Assembly: GCA_039881145.1 (NCBI GenBank)
Contig: JAYKKI010000060.1
Location: 10,688,501-10,752,500 of the forward strand
Length of the DNA stretch: 64,000 nucleotides
Direction: 5' to 3'
From: Druceiella hillmani
Lineage: Eukaryota; Arthropoda; Insecta; Lepidoptera; Hepialidae
The notes under the pieces were generated by a model. It was not told the DNA's origin, did no database searches, and saw only the letters and a list, made by a program, of their open reading frames with translations. Positions 34,893-47,340 of the stretch are shown piece after piece (within the stretch, counting starts at the first letter, position 1; each line of letters starts with the position of its first letter). The translations under genes and the position numbers were made by a program.

Positions 34893-36738
34893 TAGTGGTT
34901 CTTAACCGGTGGTCCATGAAGCATTGGTGGTTCCTGAAAGCACTCGAAGTGTGCAGAAAGTTTCTCATTCGTTTCGTTCCGTTTACATTGCTTTAGGTCC
35001 AACTACGTTCGTTGTCATAAGTGCTTGCTTATTCCCGATTTTCAAGTCTAGCAGCATAATTTAGGCCAAAATCGCGAGCTTTTTTCCCATATTTTCCGGC
35101 AAAGTTGGAATGTTATTTAAAAACACGGACATTCGATTTATAATGATCGTCCACATGATTTCTCTGAAGGCAAATAAATGAATTTAAAAAAAAAACGATA
35201 CTTAGACTCAGCGAAACACGTTATGAAGTCGTATGTATCGTTTGAAATTTAAAATTAATTGCCATGACCAAAAAATATACACAGTCAGCGAATCTATCAT
35301 AAATTGATGTATGCTTAAAACTGCCAAAGAGCTTTTAGGGTAAGACGCTCAAAAAAAATAAGGAAATTTCCCTATAAAACTACACGGTGGAATTGTGTAT
35401 TTTGATTAAATGTCAAATGACATTGAAGAACAAATTAGTAATAAAATAAGATGTACTCTTTCTTTTGCGCTATAATATAACGAATCTACCGACTTTTAAC
35501 AACGTTGTCAATTACTTCTATTTATTCGATTTTTGGATGAAAATAAAATATTTAAAGAGGTCTTACTGTTTTCTCGGCAACTGGAAACGATGTTGTAATG
35601 TGCAGACCTTAGGAGGTAATAATCCAGTAATTCGAGAAACATGGATTTATGTGGCTAAACTTTCTGGGTTTTGTACGGACGGTGCTCTTGCCCTGCTCGG
35701 TTTGCACTCTAGTCTAGCTATGAGTTAAAAAATTACTCTACCAATTAACTCTAGATAGCTTTGATTTAAAAAATTATTCATTTGCAATAACGGCGTAATG
35801 CATCATTCACGGTTAAGTATTGACTGTCAATTTAAATTTAATATCAACTAACAAGAAAAACAAAGCATGACTGTCAGCTCACATTTTAAAACAAATTTTG
35901 CTTATTTAGTGCAGTTTACCAAACAATTAAATAGATTGAAACATCAGTTGCAAGAATCAGGAAATTTGATATTGGAAGGCACGAGTAGAATATTTTCATT
36001 TGAAGATAATATAAATGCTTTTATCGATCTATGGAACAGTGAAGTCGAAAGAGAGAAATTCTTTCATTTGAATGGTTGAACCCAAATATCGAAGGATGAT
36101 GTAGCGAGATAAAAAGAACAATACAAAAGAACACTACAGTTAATTTTTATAACTGGAAAAAGTAATTCAAATGCTATTTTCCCGACTGTGAGGGCAACTG
36201 TACTGGAAAACTGATTCGTAATCCTTTATCTATTTCTAAAGTGCCTACCCAAATTCAAGAAGAGCTAATCGAAATGTTACACCATAGTAACTGCAAGGAC
36301 ACATTCGAAACAGAAATTAAACTTGAAGATTGTTGGACCCAAAAAGCAATTTCTTTCCCTAATATTCGAGTTATTGGTTTAGGTAACCTAAGTTAATTTT
36401 CAACCTCTTACTTATGCTAGTAGGATATCTTGCCATTTTTGACAAATAAAAATAAACAACGAAATCGTTTGGATGTCAGTGGCGATATGCCTTTGGATTT
36501 GAGTAGCACAAAACCAAGGATTCGATAATTGGCCAACAGTATGTAGTCACAAAAATCAGACTAAAATAATATAATTAATTTAAAATTATGGCAAATATAT
36601 ATGGTTGTAAATAATTTTAAATCTGTTTTATTTTTATAACCACTTCATAATAATATATATTATCGTCAAACAATGGTCCACAGCAAGACAAAAATTTAGT
36701 CAAACGATCTCTCATCACTAAAATGTTAAGAACCACTG
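34893..36738 (+). mobile_element. hAT element with both terminal repeats (Charlie-like)
   Basis: The 5' end TAGTGGTTCTTAAC (34893-34906) and the 3' end GTTAAGAACCACTG (36725-36738) are 14-bp terminal inverted repeats matching at 13 of 14. CAGTGGTTCTTAAC is the classic hAT-Charlie terminus. The flanking octamers CCATAGAT and CTTTAGGT agree at 5 of 8 and fit a decayed 8-bp target duplication of the hAT type (CT.TAG). The 1.85-kb length is short for an autonomous copy, and the coding part is broken. Confidence 0.85.
35190..36410 (+). pseudogene. hAT transposase relic, right copy
   Basis: Plus-strand frames give: KKRYLDSAKHVMKSYVSFEI near 35187-35250 (family: ...ASY.VS..IAK..K.H.I.E); GFCTDGALALLGLHSSLA near 35664-35720, the conserved CTDGAP..LG block carrying a catalytic Asp; MTVSSHFKTNFAYLVQFTKQ and LNRLKHQLQESGNLI at 35867-35970 (family: FL.DI...LN.LN..LQG....I), then SFEDNINAFIDLWNSEVERE; then VPTQIQEELIEMLHYSNCKD and a WTQKAISFPNIRVIGLG segment at 36240-36385. 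Domain order fits ZBED5/SCAND3-like hAT proteins. The BED finger is not recognisable, and there are multiple stops and frame changes. Confidence 0.85.
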
Positions 36739-36912
36739 CTTTAGGTTATAGAAGGTTATTGTGCATTATGCTACTGATGATTTAAATATTTGCAATGATT
36801 AATTTTTATACTATTTTGAATTTAATATTGTACCAATTTTTTAAGTGTGTTTAGTGGTTGCAATTGCTAATCTACCGACAAACGAACATAGTTTTTTTTA
36901 ATTCACAAAGTC

Positions 36913-36917
36913 TATAT

Positions 36918-36978
<61 letters not shown>

Positions 36979-37012
36979 TATATATATATATATGTCTATA
37001 TATATATATGTC

Positions 37013-37062
<50 letters not shown>

Positions 37063-37080
37063 TGTGTACATATACATATG
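36913..37080. repeat. (TA)n-(TG)n microsatellite in the right arm
   Basis: Long TA run with a few TCTA and GCA interruptions, then about 20 TG units, the reverse-complement equivalent of 31041-31154. Overlapping reading frames are repeat translation. Confidence 0.95.
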
Positions 37081-38041
37081 TAAATATAAATATTACGCAC
37101 ATATTGAAAAGTGAAATCTTTAATTTGTTACATACATTTTGAATCTCAAAGGTTTTTATGTTTTATATTTCCCAAATATTTTTTGTTATACTTTTTGAAT
37201 TATTGTCAGATTGACATCTATATGAATGTCATGTTATTTGATTGAACTCTCCATAATTTTTTGTTCATTAATTCCATGAGGTTTTGTAATTTGATTGTAA
37301 TTTCCATAAATTAATTTTATATCCGTGAAAATAAAAGTAACAAAATTTTTAATACAATAATATGTTGAAGGGTAACTTATGTTATTAGAAAATACTATTC
37401 AATATTTCAAAGTTATCAGTCTTGGAGTACCTCCCCCAGGGTTTAGATTTTGGACATACTAAACGCATAACTATAACTAAGTAACATAAAATCTTATTTA
37501 TATTTTATAAAAAAATCTTATCGACTGGATATATACGCTGCATCTTGTAAAGAAATTGTAATTATTTTCATTCGTCAAAGTAAGACAAAAACCAATAGAA
37601 AACGAAATAGAGTTTATGAAACTGAAATTAAACCTACCTACCTTTTACCTTCATAAGAATTATTTCAGGACAAAAGTTTAGGAAATTCTACAAATTATTT
37701 TTTAAGTCCTATTAATGTTTTAATTCAATAAATAAAAGTAAAATTAACAACTCCGTGAGTCACCGTAATATTAATTTCGAAAAAACTTTAAATATATCTT
37801 GTTAATACTTCAAGCAATGCTTTTTAATTGTTTTTTTTTAAATTTATAATATAGGGTTTTAATTTAATTTTACTGATTGCTGAAATTTATATTGTATTCA
37901 ATTAATTTTTCATTCCACGACTTCTTTTTACCGAGTTTATACTCTAACTTTGCATTCTTTCGTCTGGCTCTCGTGAGGTGATTCAATTTGAAACTACTCA
38001 CGATTTCCATCTACTCTCAAATGTCACAAAGCCATAATTTC

Positions 38042-39640
38042 TTTCTTAGACCAAGAGAGCCGCGACTTTGCCTTTAATTATCATTTAAAAAGGCTCATAT
38101 AGCTCGTGCTTTAGGATACGCCTCAGGCAAATGGACACATTTTTCTTGACGGTCTACAAGGATTTACATTTTTACCCAACCTCTTGTAGGATTTCCTTGT
38201 CGTATTCATTTCAATATAAGTAATAACTAATGTATGTATGTGGGCTCATATTTGGAATGCATTTATATAAGTTCTGAGTTTTATCTTAATAATTAGGATT
38301 TCCATATGAGAGATTTTTTTCAAAATTTAGCAATATAAGAGAACGATACACTAGGAGATATTAAACTTCAGTTGAATATTTTTTTTAATAAATTAAAGGA
38401 ACATTCAATTATTTCAGTTTTGAACTTTATTTTGTGGACAAGCTGATCATATGAATTAAAAATACTAATAAAATTAATAGAGAATATGGATGAAAAATAA
38501 TTAAAGAAACAAATTCAAAATGTGAAAACAAAATTACCTAAAATAATAAATTATAGAATCATATATCATTAATAATATTTAACATTATTTATTCCTTTAC
38601 TTTTCATACACCACATTTTATTGATAAGTTAAAAAATATTTACATACAATTTGAATATTTTTAGCATAAGTAAATTGCTTTTCAAATTTATATAGTTTTC
38701 AATGCATTTAAAAGCAGTCTATGTACTTTCGACGGTGTATTTGAATTATGTGGATTGTATATTTGAATTATATGGGTTGGAGATTTTAAAAAACGTTTAT
38801 GTTATTTAAAATCGTTGGACCAATTTATATTAGCATTTATCTTTTGTCATTGTATTGGTTATTTTGGAAAAAAAATATTGAAAAATAAGTTTTTACGACA
38901 GACTATTTTAACATTTTTATTCTATAGTCTCCTGGAGAAAGTGATTGTGTCTGGATTTTTCAGTAAAAATAAAGCCAATTTTGACCTCTTTAACGTTTCT
39001 AACATGTTCAAAGTTTCAATAAATCGAAGTTCAATTCAAATTTTTTTTTGTTGTTTCAACAACTCCAAGTTTCATATATAAATATTGAATATAATAAAGT
39101 GCCATTTCTAGTCAAACGGTGTAAAATAATATTCGATGGAATTACTTGAATGTTAAAAATTTACCATTAACAAGCGTGTACAGAATTCAAGTATTTTCAG
39201 CAAGCACGTGTCATCAAGCGGTACAGAACTTTCATTTTTGCTGTGATAATTATACAACTAATTTCTATTATATTTCTATAAGTACAATTTATTCCGATAT
39301 TCCTGTGAAAAGTATGTTTAGTAAATTTTGTTACTAGAGGTGGATAAGTTAGTCATCATGTGATTTAAATGTTGGGTAAGTGGAAATAATCAAAATCCTT
39401 TACAATTATAACTGTTACATCTAAATTTTCTGATACGTATTCTATTATCATTTTATATATAGATATTTTATGGAATACAACGTTAGGTTAAATATTTGAA
39501 GTACAAATAAATTCTAACTTTATTTCATTAAAGTGATTTCAAATTAATAACTGACTAGGAAAATTTAAAATCCTGTTTGCCTGGAATTTTCAATTTCCTG
39601 GAAGTTAATAAAAAGACGGATGTTAATTTCCTGGAAGTTA
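38042..39640. other. AT-rich DNA, no supported feature
   Basis: Plus-strand frames at 38815-39081 (88 codons, Phe-rich) and 39146-39337 (63 codons) resemble nothing known. A short duplication of GTATATTTGAATTAT-type sequence lies near 38738-38775. Confidence 0.45.
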
Positions 39641-39677
39641 ATCAATAATTGGAAACCTTTTTTCCCCAATTATTGAT
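39641..39677. repeat. Hairpin, 12-bp perfect arms
   Basis: ATCAATAATTGG at 39641-39652 pairs with 39666-39677 around a 13-base loop. Just upstream TTAATTTCCTGGAAGTTAAT is a partial direct repeat of the bases at about 39590-39609. Confidence 0.85.
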
Positions 39678-39999
39678 TCTTAAAGTATTAATGATACTTT
39701 CTAGACAGTATTTTTTTCACTCGGAAATGCTTTTCGTTGAGTGACAATTGGTTTGACTATAATTTTTTTTAGCATTTTTGACCTCATTTATTTTTTACAA
39801 AAGTTTGAAAGCAACAGTAATTAAACTTCTATACAACAAGAATCTTATTGTTTTTTTCCAATAATTTAGATTTTATAAATTTTTTTCTCTAATATTTCGA
39901 GTACCTTCACTAATTTTCTGAAGTATGTGTGGAATTAGATAACTTATGGAAATAATTTTTGACCATTAGTTCTTTAAGGTCAGAACACTTTTAACTCTT

Positions 40000-40004
<5 letters not shown>

Positions 40005-40069
<65 letters not shown>
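40005..40069. repeat. (TA)n microsatellite
   Basis: Pure TA run of about 32 units. Confidence 0.97.
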
Positions 40070-40070
<1 letters not shown>

Positions 40071-43000
40071 AAGTCAACACTAAACTAACGTAATTTTTTA
40101 TACTAATAATTTATCATAAAAATACTATCATGTGCTATTTCTCAAAAGGGCTTCAAATTATAGGATATAAAAAGGTAATACCGACATTTTTATAACGGCA
40201 ATAATTTATTAGTATGCTAAGTATCATGCAGACCCTTTAGGAATAGAGCAACAAAGATCCATCAATATGTGCATCTATCCAAACTCTTGCGTTTGTGGAA
40301 TAATTTTCGTCATAATATAATTATTCCTTTCTTTTTCACAATCTATATTTTTCTACGTCGTTAGTTTTTTAGCATCAATTTTAAGAAACGTATAAATTCA
40401 TTATGACGGGTTCTATTATAAACTGGGAAAGAATCATCGTATAAAAAATTATTACCATCTACATTTACTTCTGTAATAAAAGTATGATTATTTTTTTCAT
40501 TTACAACTTTATTTGCGGAGTATGTATTTGGCATGGTTGTTTTAAACTGCTAATAGTCGTTTAAAGCGTTAAAGGACATCGGTTCTTTCTATTTAATATT
40601 TAGTTGTTTGAATATACAAATTGTTCTTTGTTGCAAGGTGTCATTGTTTAAACAAACAACGACAAGACTGGGCAACAAAATTGGACCTTAATTATAAATG
40701 AGCCGTGATCGAGTCAATTTTTATTTTTTATCAGATATTTATTTCTAATCTAAGTCAAAATAAATTCAAGTTGATAAAAGCTTCTTCCACACGTGGACAG
40801 TCTCGATAGAGTTAGCGTTATACAACAACAATACTTGAGAGATACAGAGTGAACATTTTCATTCGCACTTTTCATGAACAATTTTTATTAAAAATTTCTA
40901 ATATATACATTCCGTATTGTTCCGTACCAACAAATTTTGATAATTATTTTATTGGAAAAATATTTACTAAGGAAACGCCATGCATTTAAAATCTGATGGT
41001 GAAAAAGCCTAAAGTTTTTTCTTTTGCTGAAGAAAATTTATATTACTTGTCTTCACTTGAACTAATTAAAAAAAATATCCATATTAAATGGAGTTCCCAT
41101 AGCTCAAGGCTACTAAATAATAACGACCTTAGTATAAATAATGAAATTATAATACGTAGACATATACGCGTACCCACAAACAGACACACAAAATATATCG
41201 GTATTTTTCTAATCCTTACGAAAGTATGGATTGAGAATTGTTTATGACATTTCTCGATTTACGGAGAATAGTTTTATTAGCCTTTATTAGGGAGAAATAA
41301 TTTTTCTTTTCTTTGCTTTTCACATTTTCTAAATATTTTTACATATAAACGTTTTATTTCCATAAATTCAACGTTCATAAAAAAATAACTTGGCTTTTTA
41401 TACCAGTCTACGTTACTTTATGTAAAAGACAATGCGACTTGTCATTGTGAAAATGTCATGTGTTGCGTTGGGGAAAACCTGAATTACCAGTATAAACAAT
41501 ATTTATTTCTGTGGAAGAATACTCGAATTTCTCAGTATTCAAAGCCCAAGACAGCTTTGTCGCATCGCGTTTTCTCACTTCGATGCAACTATGCGGCGCC
41601 CGGCGTGCGGTTCACTACACAACGCTAAACCCTTAATTTAACGTTGTAATAGCGTAAATTGATACGAATATTTTAATGATTTTTTTTGTCTTGTTTTATA
41701 GAAAGGATTAATGGAAATCGGCTGACTATACGAATTTCAGACTAATCTATATAAATGTTGTATTAATAAAAAAATAAAAGTTACAATTTGAAAGGATATG
41801 GCATATAAATGCTACACACGTTATGCTTATATCAAACCTAGCATAGTCATTGCAATGGTTAAAAATAACAAGATGCTATACTATAGAAAAATTACTGCGA
41901 CTTGATGGTTTACAATTGAGAAAGTGATATGTAGGTAATATTATGTTGCCAATCCCCTTCTTGTTTTAAATAAAAAAATTCTATTTAGAATCTTGAAATA
42001 AACTTGATTGAAATGAAATCTAAATTTATTGGTTTTACTTACGAAATGAAAGTGTAGGTTTTTTAGCATTTTCTTCATTTTCACCATGGAATGTGGAAAA
42101 TATCATATTAGAATATTTATAAAAATATTTCACAAAATAATTTTCTATTTTGCTTTAATAATATTTAGCGCCCATGGTTTATATTTATAATTTACTGAGA
42201 AAATTTACATTATTCTCCCATTATACATAACTAACAATTTAATTTCTCACAACTCTAATAAAAATATTCATCAGTTATTATTCTTCTAATTCGACTTATC
42301 TACTCGTATATTTACTATTTCACCTTATTTGTTTTTCACATAACATATATCTTCTATAGCTACAGCCTTAGCGATTTATTAAAAAAATGCCAAGTCATGC
42401 TCAGATTACCGCAAGACAAATTTATTTTATTTTCCTTTACACCGCTCTCTACGAGCATTTAGTGTTTACGTCCCTTATCGAGCCGCGAGCTTTACAGAGC
42501 TTTTTCACTCCTACGAAGGCGAATGACTTGAATATATTTGTAGTTACTAAGTCAGTTATTTTAAGTTTGTCTTGACACGCAAATTGAATTATGTTAATTG
42601 ATATTACAAGAAATATATAAATTCATGGTTTATTTCATATCAGATTGACGCATTCAATTTACAATAATATTTTTACATCTTCCATTTTACCTGTAAGAAA
42701 TAAAATGAATGTTTAGATATTTATTACAAATATTAGTTGGTTATATTTTTGTAAATCTTTTGAATATTTGAAATTATTCTTTAAGTTTTATTATGAATTT
42801 TTTTGTAGTATAAATAATATTAAGAATTTATAATTTTTTCTATTCTCCCTCCTATTTTCGTGTCGATCCTTTCGAGGATTTTGTATTATTTATGTGTCAG
42901 TTGAATAATAAACTTTCTCAATAAACCAGCATTGCACCTCTGTTTATCGCATCATTGCTTCAGTATAATATATTTGCATTCAGCAATTCGAGTAGTAATA

Positions 43001-45030
43001 TGTATTAAAAGTTGTTTTTGGTACCCATACAAAAGATAGAGAAAATTTGAAAGGGTAGAAAGTATTTTTTTATAAAATTGAGCCTTGGATTTTGTTTTAA
43101 TTTTTTTCCATTAATATAAACAGGGTTTTATAATGGCAATAACGAAAACTTTTTTAACGAAACACCTACGGTGTTTATAGAAACCAAATTAAAGGAGAGA
43201 TTATACAATTTTATAGATTTTTGATATATTTGGAATATTTTCAAAAAATATTTTTCTGCTCAAATTGATTTGAAAGTTCCCCTCAATTTAATATAATTTT
43301 TCCAATAATATTTCTTGTTCGCTCTTGTAACGTCGAGTTGTTCATGTTTTCGTCATTGAAATACGGTGTATTCTTAATAAATTAGAATTTGAGATTAGCT
43401 AGACACCGCCAACTAAAACACCCTGTTAGGTATCCTAACTCAAACAAAAATTACCTCTTTAAAACTTAACATTTAGTAAGTAGATCCCTGTATCGAAAAA
43501 TTATACATGACATGACACCAAATTTTTTTAAATATCTGTGCAAATATACTTATTAGGGCACGAGAAAAATTACCACCATTTTACATATAGAGGTATACTA
43601 ATAGATTTATGAAAAACAATATTTTGTTTGAATTTTATTGCATTAATAGTCTGCGTGTAAAATGATTGTAATATAACGAAATTGTACTGATAGTTTGGCT
43701 AAGGAACCAGAAAAATGTTTCAAAACTTTAATTCAAACATTGTTTTCCTAAAATTTACAGAAAATTTTCAAAATCAAAATTAAAACTTATTAAATTTTTT
43801 AAGATTATTTTTTTACTTATTTTCAAGCACTCTTCTTCGTACTTCAAGGTTCTTTATGTGATATTCCTTCTTGTTCTTTCTTTCTTTTGAGGTTCTTTAT
43901 ATAAATATTACACCTTAACTAGCTATAAATACACGTGACAAATGGATATTGACAATTATGCTCTTAATCAAGAGTGTGCTCCCATATTTACCCTTCAAAT
44001 TAAATATGTTTCCTTAGTTCAATTCCATCCATTAAGCCAGTTCAGAAGGAGGTGTCCTCTCTACCGACACATATTTTTGGGGTACTACCACTCATACGGG
44101 CATAGACGCATGAACGGGCATATTATGCTGACGTGGAGTCGCAATATACTATATATCTGCATAATTGTTTTATTTTTTTTTGGTACATATTTTGCAAATG
44201 TTTTATCTTAATATGTAATGTTCAAAATTAATTATTATATATTTTTAAATTCAAATTAGTAATATCATAATTTACAAAAGAATTCGATATGCTTGTTTTT
44301 CTTAATAAATCATGGACCCTTATAATTTCGTCGCCATTAACATTTTGATAAGTAAATTAAATGGTTTCAATTGTAAATATTTTTTTAATGATCTAAATAT
44401 TTTGTAACAGACCGAATAAGTTTTATTAAGTTTTAACTAAATTTGTTTTATTAAATGAAAGTAATGAGATATTATTTACTTTTATCATAATTTGGTTAAA
44501 ATATAATAAAATGGATATAATTTTGAAAATGTTCATTCTCTTTTACTAATCTATATGGTAAAAGGGAACGTGGAAAAATTACTATATAAATCTCTCCTAA
44601 ATGATATATCATTCCTTTATAAGGAACTAACTGCATTCGAATTAAGATAAATTAATAATTACTAAAAATCACAAAGCAGCTATTGAAATAAAAGCTTGTC
44701 AAACAAAAATTAATACTTGAACTACGTGGGTTCTGAGATCGTTTAGGTACTTATAAATATATAATATTTCTATTAAACTATTTACATATAAATTACTAAT
44801 ATAAATTTTTCACAGATCAGAAAGAAAGTGCCTATCTCATAAACAAGACCTTAGATAATCACTCCATTTTCCTGTCATCTTTCAGTTAAATTTAACCAAC
44901 CCTATTTTTCATAATTTTGGCTTCGTTGTTTCGGAAATAGAGGCCGAGGGAGAAGCGCGAATGCTCTGTTTTTGGCATTTAGAATGTGTTTTTAACCATT
45001 CAATTTAAAATTCGGAGAAATGTATTTCTC
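40070..45030. other. AT-rich DNA, no supported gene
   Basis: Nearly 5 kb without a recognisable element. A modestly GC-rich piece at 41560-41630 (TTTGTCGCATCGCGTTTTC, ATGCGGCGCCCGGCGTGCGG) stands out but has no coding frame. Plus-strand frames at 40996-41247, 42387-42575 and 43942-44211 match no family I know. No splice-supported gene model could be built by eye. Confidence 0.45.
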
Positions 45031-45032
45031 AA

Positions 45033-45045
45033 CCCCCCCCCCCCC
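45033..45045. repeat. Poly-C tract of 13
   Basis: Thirteen consecutive C, exceptional in this AT-rich window. Confidence 0.97.
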
Positions 45046-45369
45046 TCTATGAATATGTAAAAAAATTACAAAATTTGTGGGTTAATATTACATATTTCTA
45101 CATCAACTTTCAAGTGTCCACATCGCAGAGTCCCTTTGAAACCGGGTGTGAATAAAAGTATGGCGCATTTTTAAAAAATATGACGTCTGGACTTATGTCT
45201 ATAGTTTTTCTATAATATTTATATAGGTTTTAAAAACCGATACTTTCTTCCAATTCTAGGGTGAGTCGTTTCCGAAATAAAAAGAAGGAATCATATCTCT
45301 GAAGATATTATAAGAATTCCTAAAATTACCGAAAAATATCTTGAAACTCTTACAAGTAAACCTTTAAGC

Positions 45370-45374
<5 letters not shown>

Positions 45375-45434
<60 letters not shown>

Positions 45435-45461
45435 TATAAATTTATACACACACACACACAC

Positions 45462-45532
<71 letters not shown>

Positions 45533-45545
45533 TATATATATGGAA
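45375..45545. repeat. (TA)n-(CA)n-(TA)n microsatellite
   Basis: Long TA run, AAATATATAAATTTATA interruption, about 9 CA units, then a second TA run with AAA and CAC interruptions. Confidence 0.96.
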
Positions 45546-45857
45546 TTAAGAACAAAAATGTTCAGTGCTTAATTTTCCCCCTAGTACCAAATTTCGGATT
45601 ACCGCGTCAAGCAGATTCTAAAAAAATGGTTGCGGCAAATGGAAATTGAGACACCCAAGTAATCTTAAAAGGTTTCAGTTGTTCTTTTAGGGGAATTTCC
45701 ATGATATCAAATAGATACTTTTTAAGTGCTTCTAAATATTACATTTAGAATTATCAAAATATTATCGGTAAAGAAATACAATTAACACGGCTGTTTCACG
45801 AATATGGGACTTTTCCTTATTTATAACCATTTGAGTGCCGACTGAAAAAGTTCAATC

Positions 45858-46095
45858 GTTTGAGTGAAAAAGTTCAATGTTCCCAAAACTTTATTTGTGT
45901 ATTTTAGTTAAATGAGAGAGTTAATTCCATAGATTAAATACGTCCAACATATATGTATATAACATAAATACATGTTCGAGTCTTCAATACTATTATTTAT
46001 GTCGTCCCGGTATTAGAAATATTTAAACCATGACCAAGGAAGAAACATAGATTCAGACATAAATCCCTTCTGACCTATAGAAGGAATGTTATATC
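45858..46095. repeat. Direct repeat block, first copies
   Basis: Two consecutive segments are each repeated downstream. 45858-45955 (GTGAAAAAGTTCAATGTTC... to AAATACGTCCAACATATAT) recurs at 46096-46190. 45956-46095 (ATAACATAAATAC... TTATTTATGTCGTCCCGGTA ... GACCAAGGAAGAAACATAGA ... AATCCCTTCT) recurs at 46503-46650. The order is therefore A-B-A'-IR-(TA)n-B'-IR'. Confidence 0.88.
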
Positions 46096-46178
46096 GATGA
46101 AAAAGATCAATGTTCACAACATTTTATTTGTGTATTTTAGTTAAATGAGAGGGTCAATTCCATAGATTAAATACGTCT

Positions 46179-46232
<54 letters not shown>

Positions 46233-46408
46233 AATTGTATATAGGCATCCAAATTATATCTTAGTCAACTGACGATCACATGAAGAATGGGCTACAAATG
46301 GGGTACAAATGTTTCTGCCATAAGCTCTTGTCAGTCGTACTAATTTTGAGTTTGAGGAAACTAATATAAATTAATATATATTAAATATTTTATACTATAT
46401 ACAATTTG

Positions 46409-46507
<99 letters not shown>

Positions 46508-46650
46508 ACATAAATATTCATATATATGTTCAAGTCTTCTATACTATTATTTATGTCGGCCCGGTATTAGAAATTTTTGAACCATGACCAAGGAAGAAAC
46601 GTAGATTCAGACATAAATCCCTCCTAACCCATAGAAGAAATGCTATATCC
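46096..46650. repeat. Direct repeat block, second copies with (TA)n arrays
   Basis: A' at 46096-46190 and B' at 46503-46650 are each interrupted from their neighbours by TA microsatellites (46184-46232 and 46416-46505). The copies differ from the first set by a few percent. Confidence 0.85.
46243..46366 (+). repeat. Perfect 124-bp inverted repeat, left arm
   Basis: Reading from AGGCATCCAAATTATATC to TTTGAGGAAACTA, every base I checked matches the reverse complement of 46728-46851. Perfect identity implies very recent origin or ongoing gene conversion. Confidence 0.93.
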
Positions 46651-46727
46651 TTAAGTAGTTATTTTTATTGAACTAAAATATTTAATATATATTAATTTAT
46701 TATATTAATTTATTATAATTATAATAT

Positions 46728-46851
46728 TATTAGTTTCCTCAAACTCAAAATTAGTACGACTGACAAGAGCTTATGGCAGAAACATTTGTACCCCATTTGT
46801 AGCCCATTCTTCATGTGATCGTCAGTTGACTAAGATATAATTTGGATGCCT
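46728..46851 (-). repeat. Perfect 124-bp inverted repeat, right arm
   Basis: Partner of 46243-46366 across a 361-base spacer that holds a TA array and repeat B'. Confidence 0.93.
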
Positions 46852-47340
46852 ATTTACAGTTTATTGATTATATGGCAAAAAGGTGCAAATACATTATTAT
46901 CACCAAGGGCGAGACTGCTTGAGATTCATGTGACATTGTAAGCTCCATTAAACTCTGGCACATGAAAAATTTAAGAAAGAAAGGGTTAAGTAATATATGC
47001 ATTTCACTCATTAAAATTTAGAAAATAACTGTAGCTTTTAAAAACTTTGTAATTATTGTATAATGTATTGTTTATAAATTTACATTTCTTCCTGTTTTAG
47101 TAATAATATTATCCTAATTATAAACTATAACACACGCAACTTTTGTTTTATGGTACAATTTGAATTTATATCAGGGTTCAATAGTGAAACGAAAACCTAT
47201 TTAATTTTGCAACATACGTTCTTCTATCCGTATATCACACAGTTAAAGATTTTAAAATGTTTGACCTCTTAGTGTGAAATTTTGCAAGCATATGCTCAAG
47301 GTGCGGTTATCATTTAACGTATAACGAAATATTAAAAATA
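46852..47340. other. AT-rich DNA, no supported feature
   Basis: No feature recognised between the inverted repeat and the minisatellite. Confidence 0.45.

Larger units (their letters stand above)
34930..38041 (-). repeat. Large inverted repeat, right arm
   Basis: Reverse-complement partner of 29775-33166. It includes nearly the whole hAT element, its 3' flank, the TA/TG microsatellite and about 900 bp of further sequence. Since the match extends some 1.3 kb past the hAT 3' end, this is a duplication of a host segment, not two independent hAT insertions. Confidence 0.92.
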
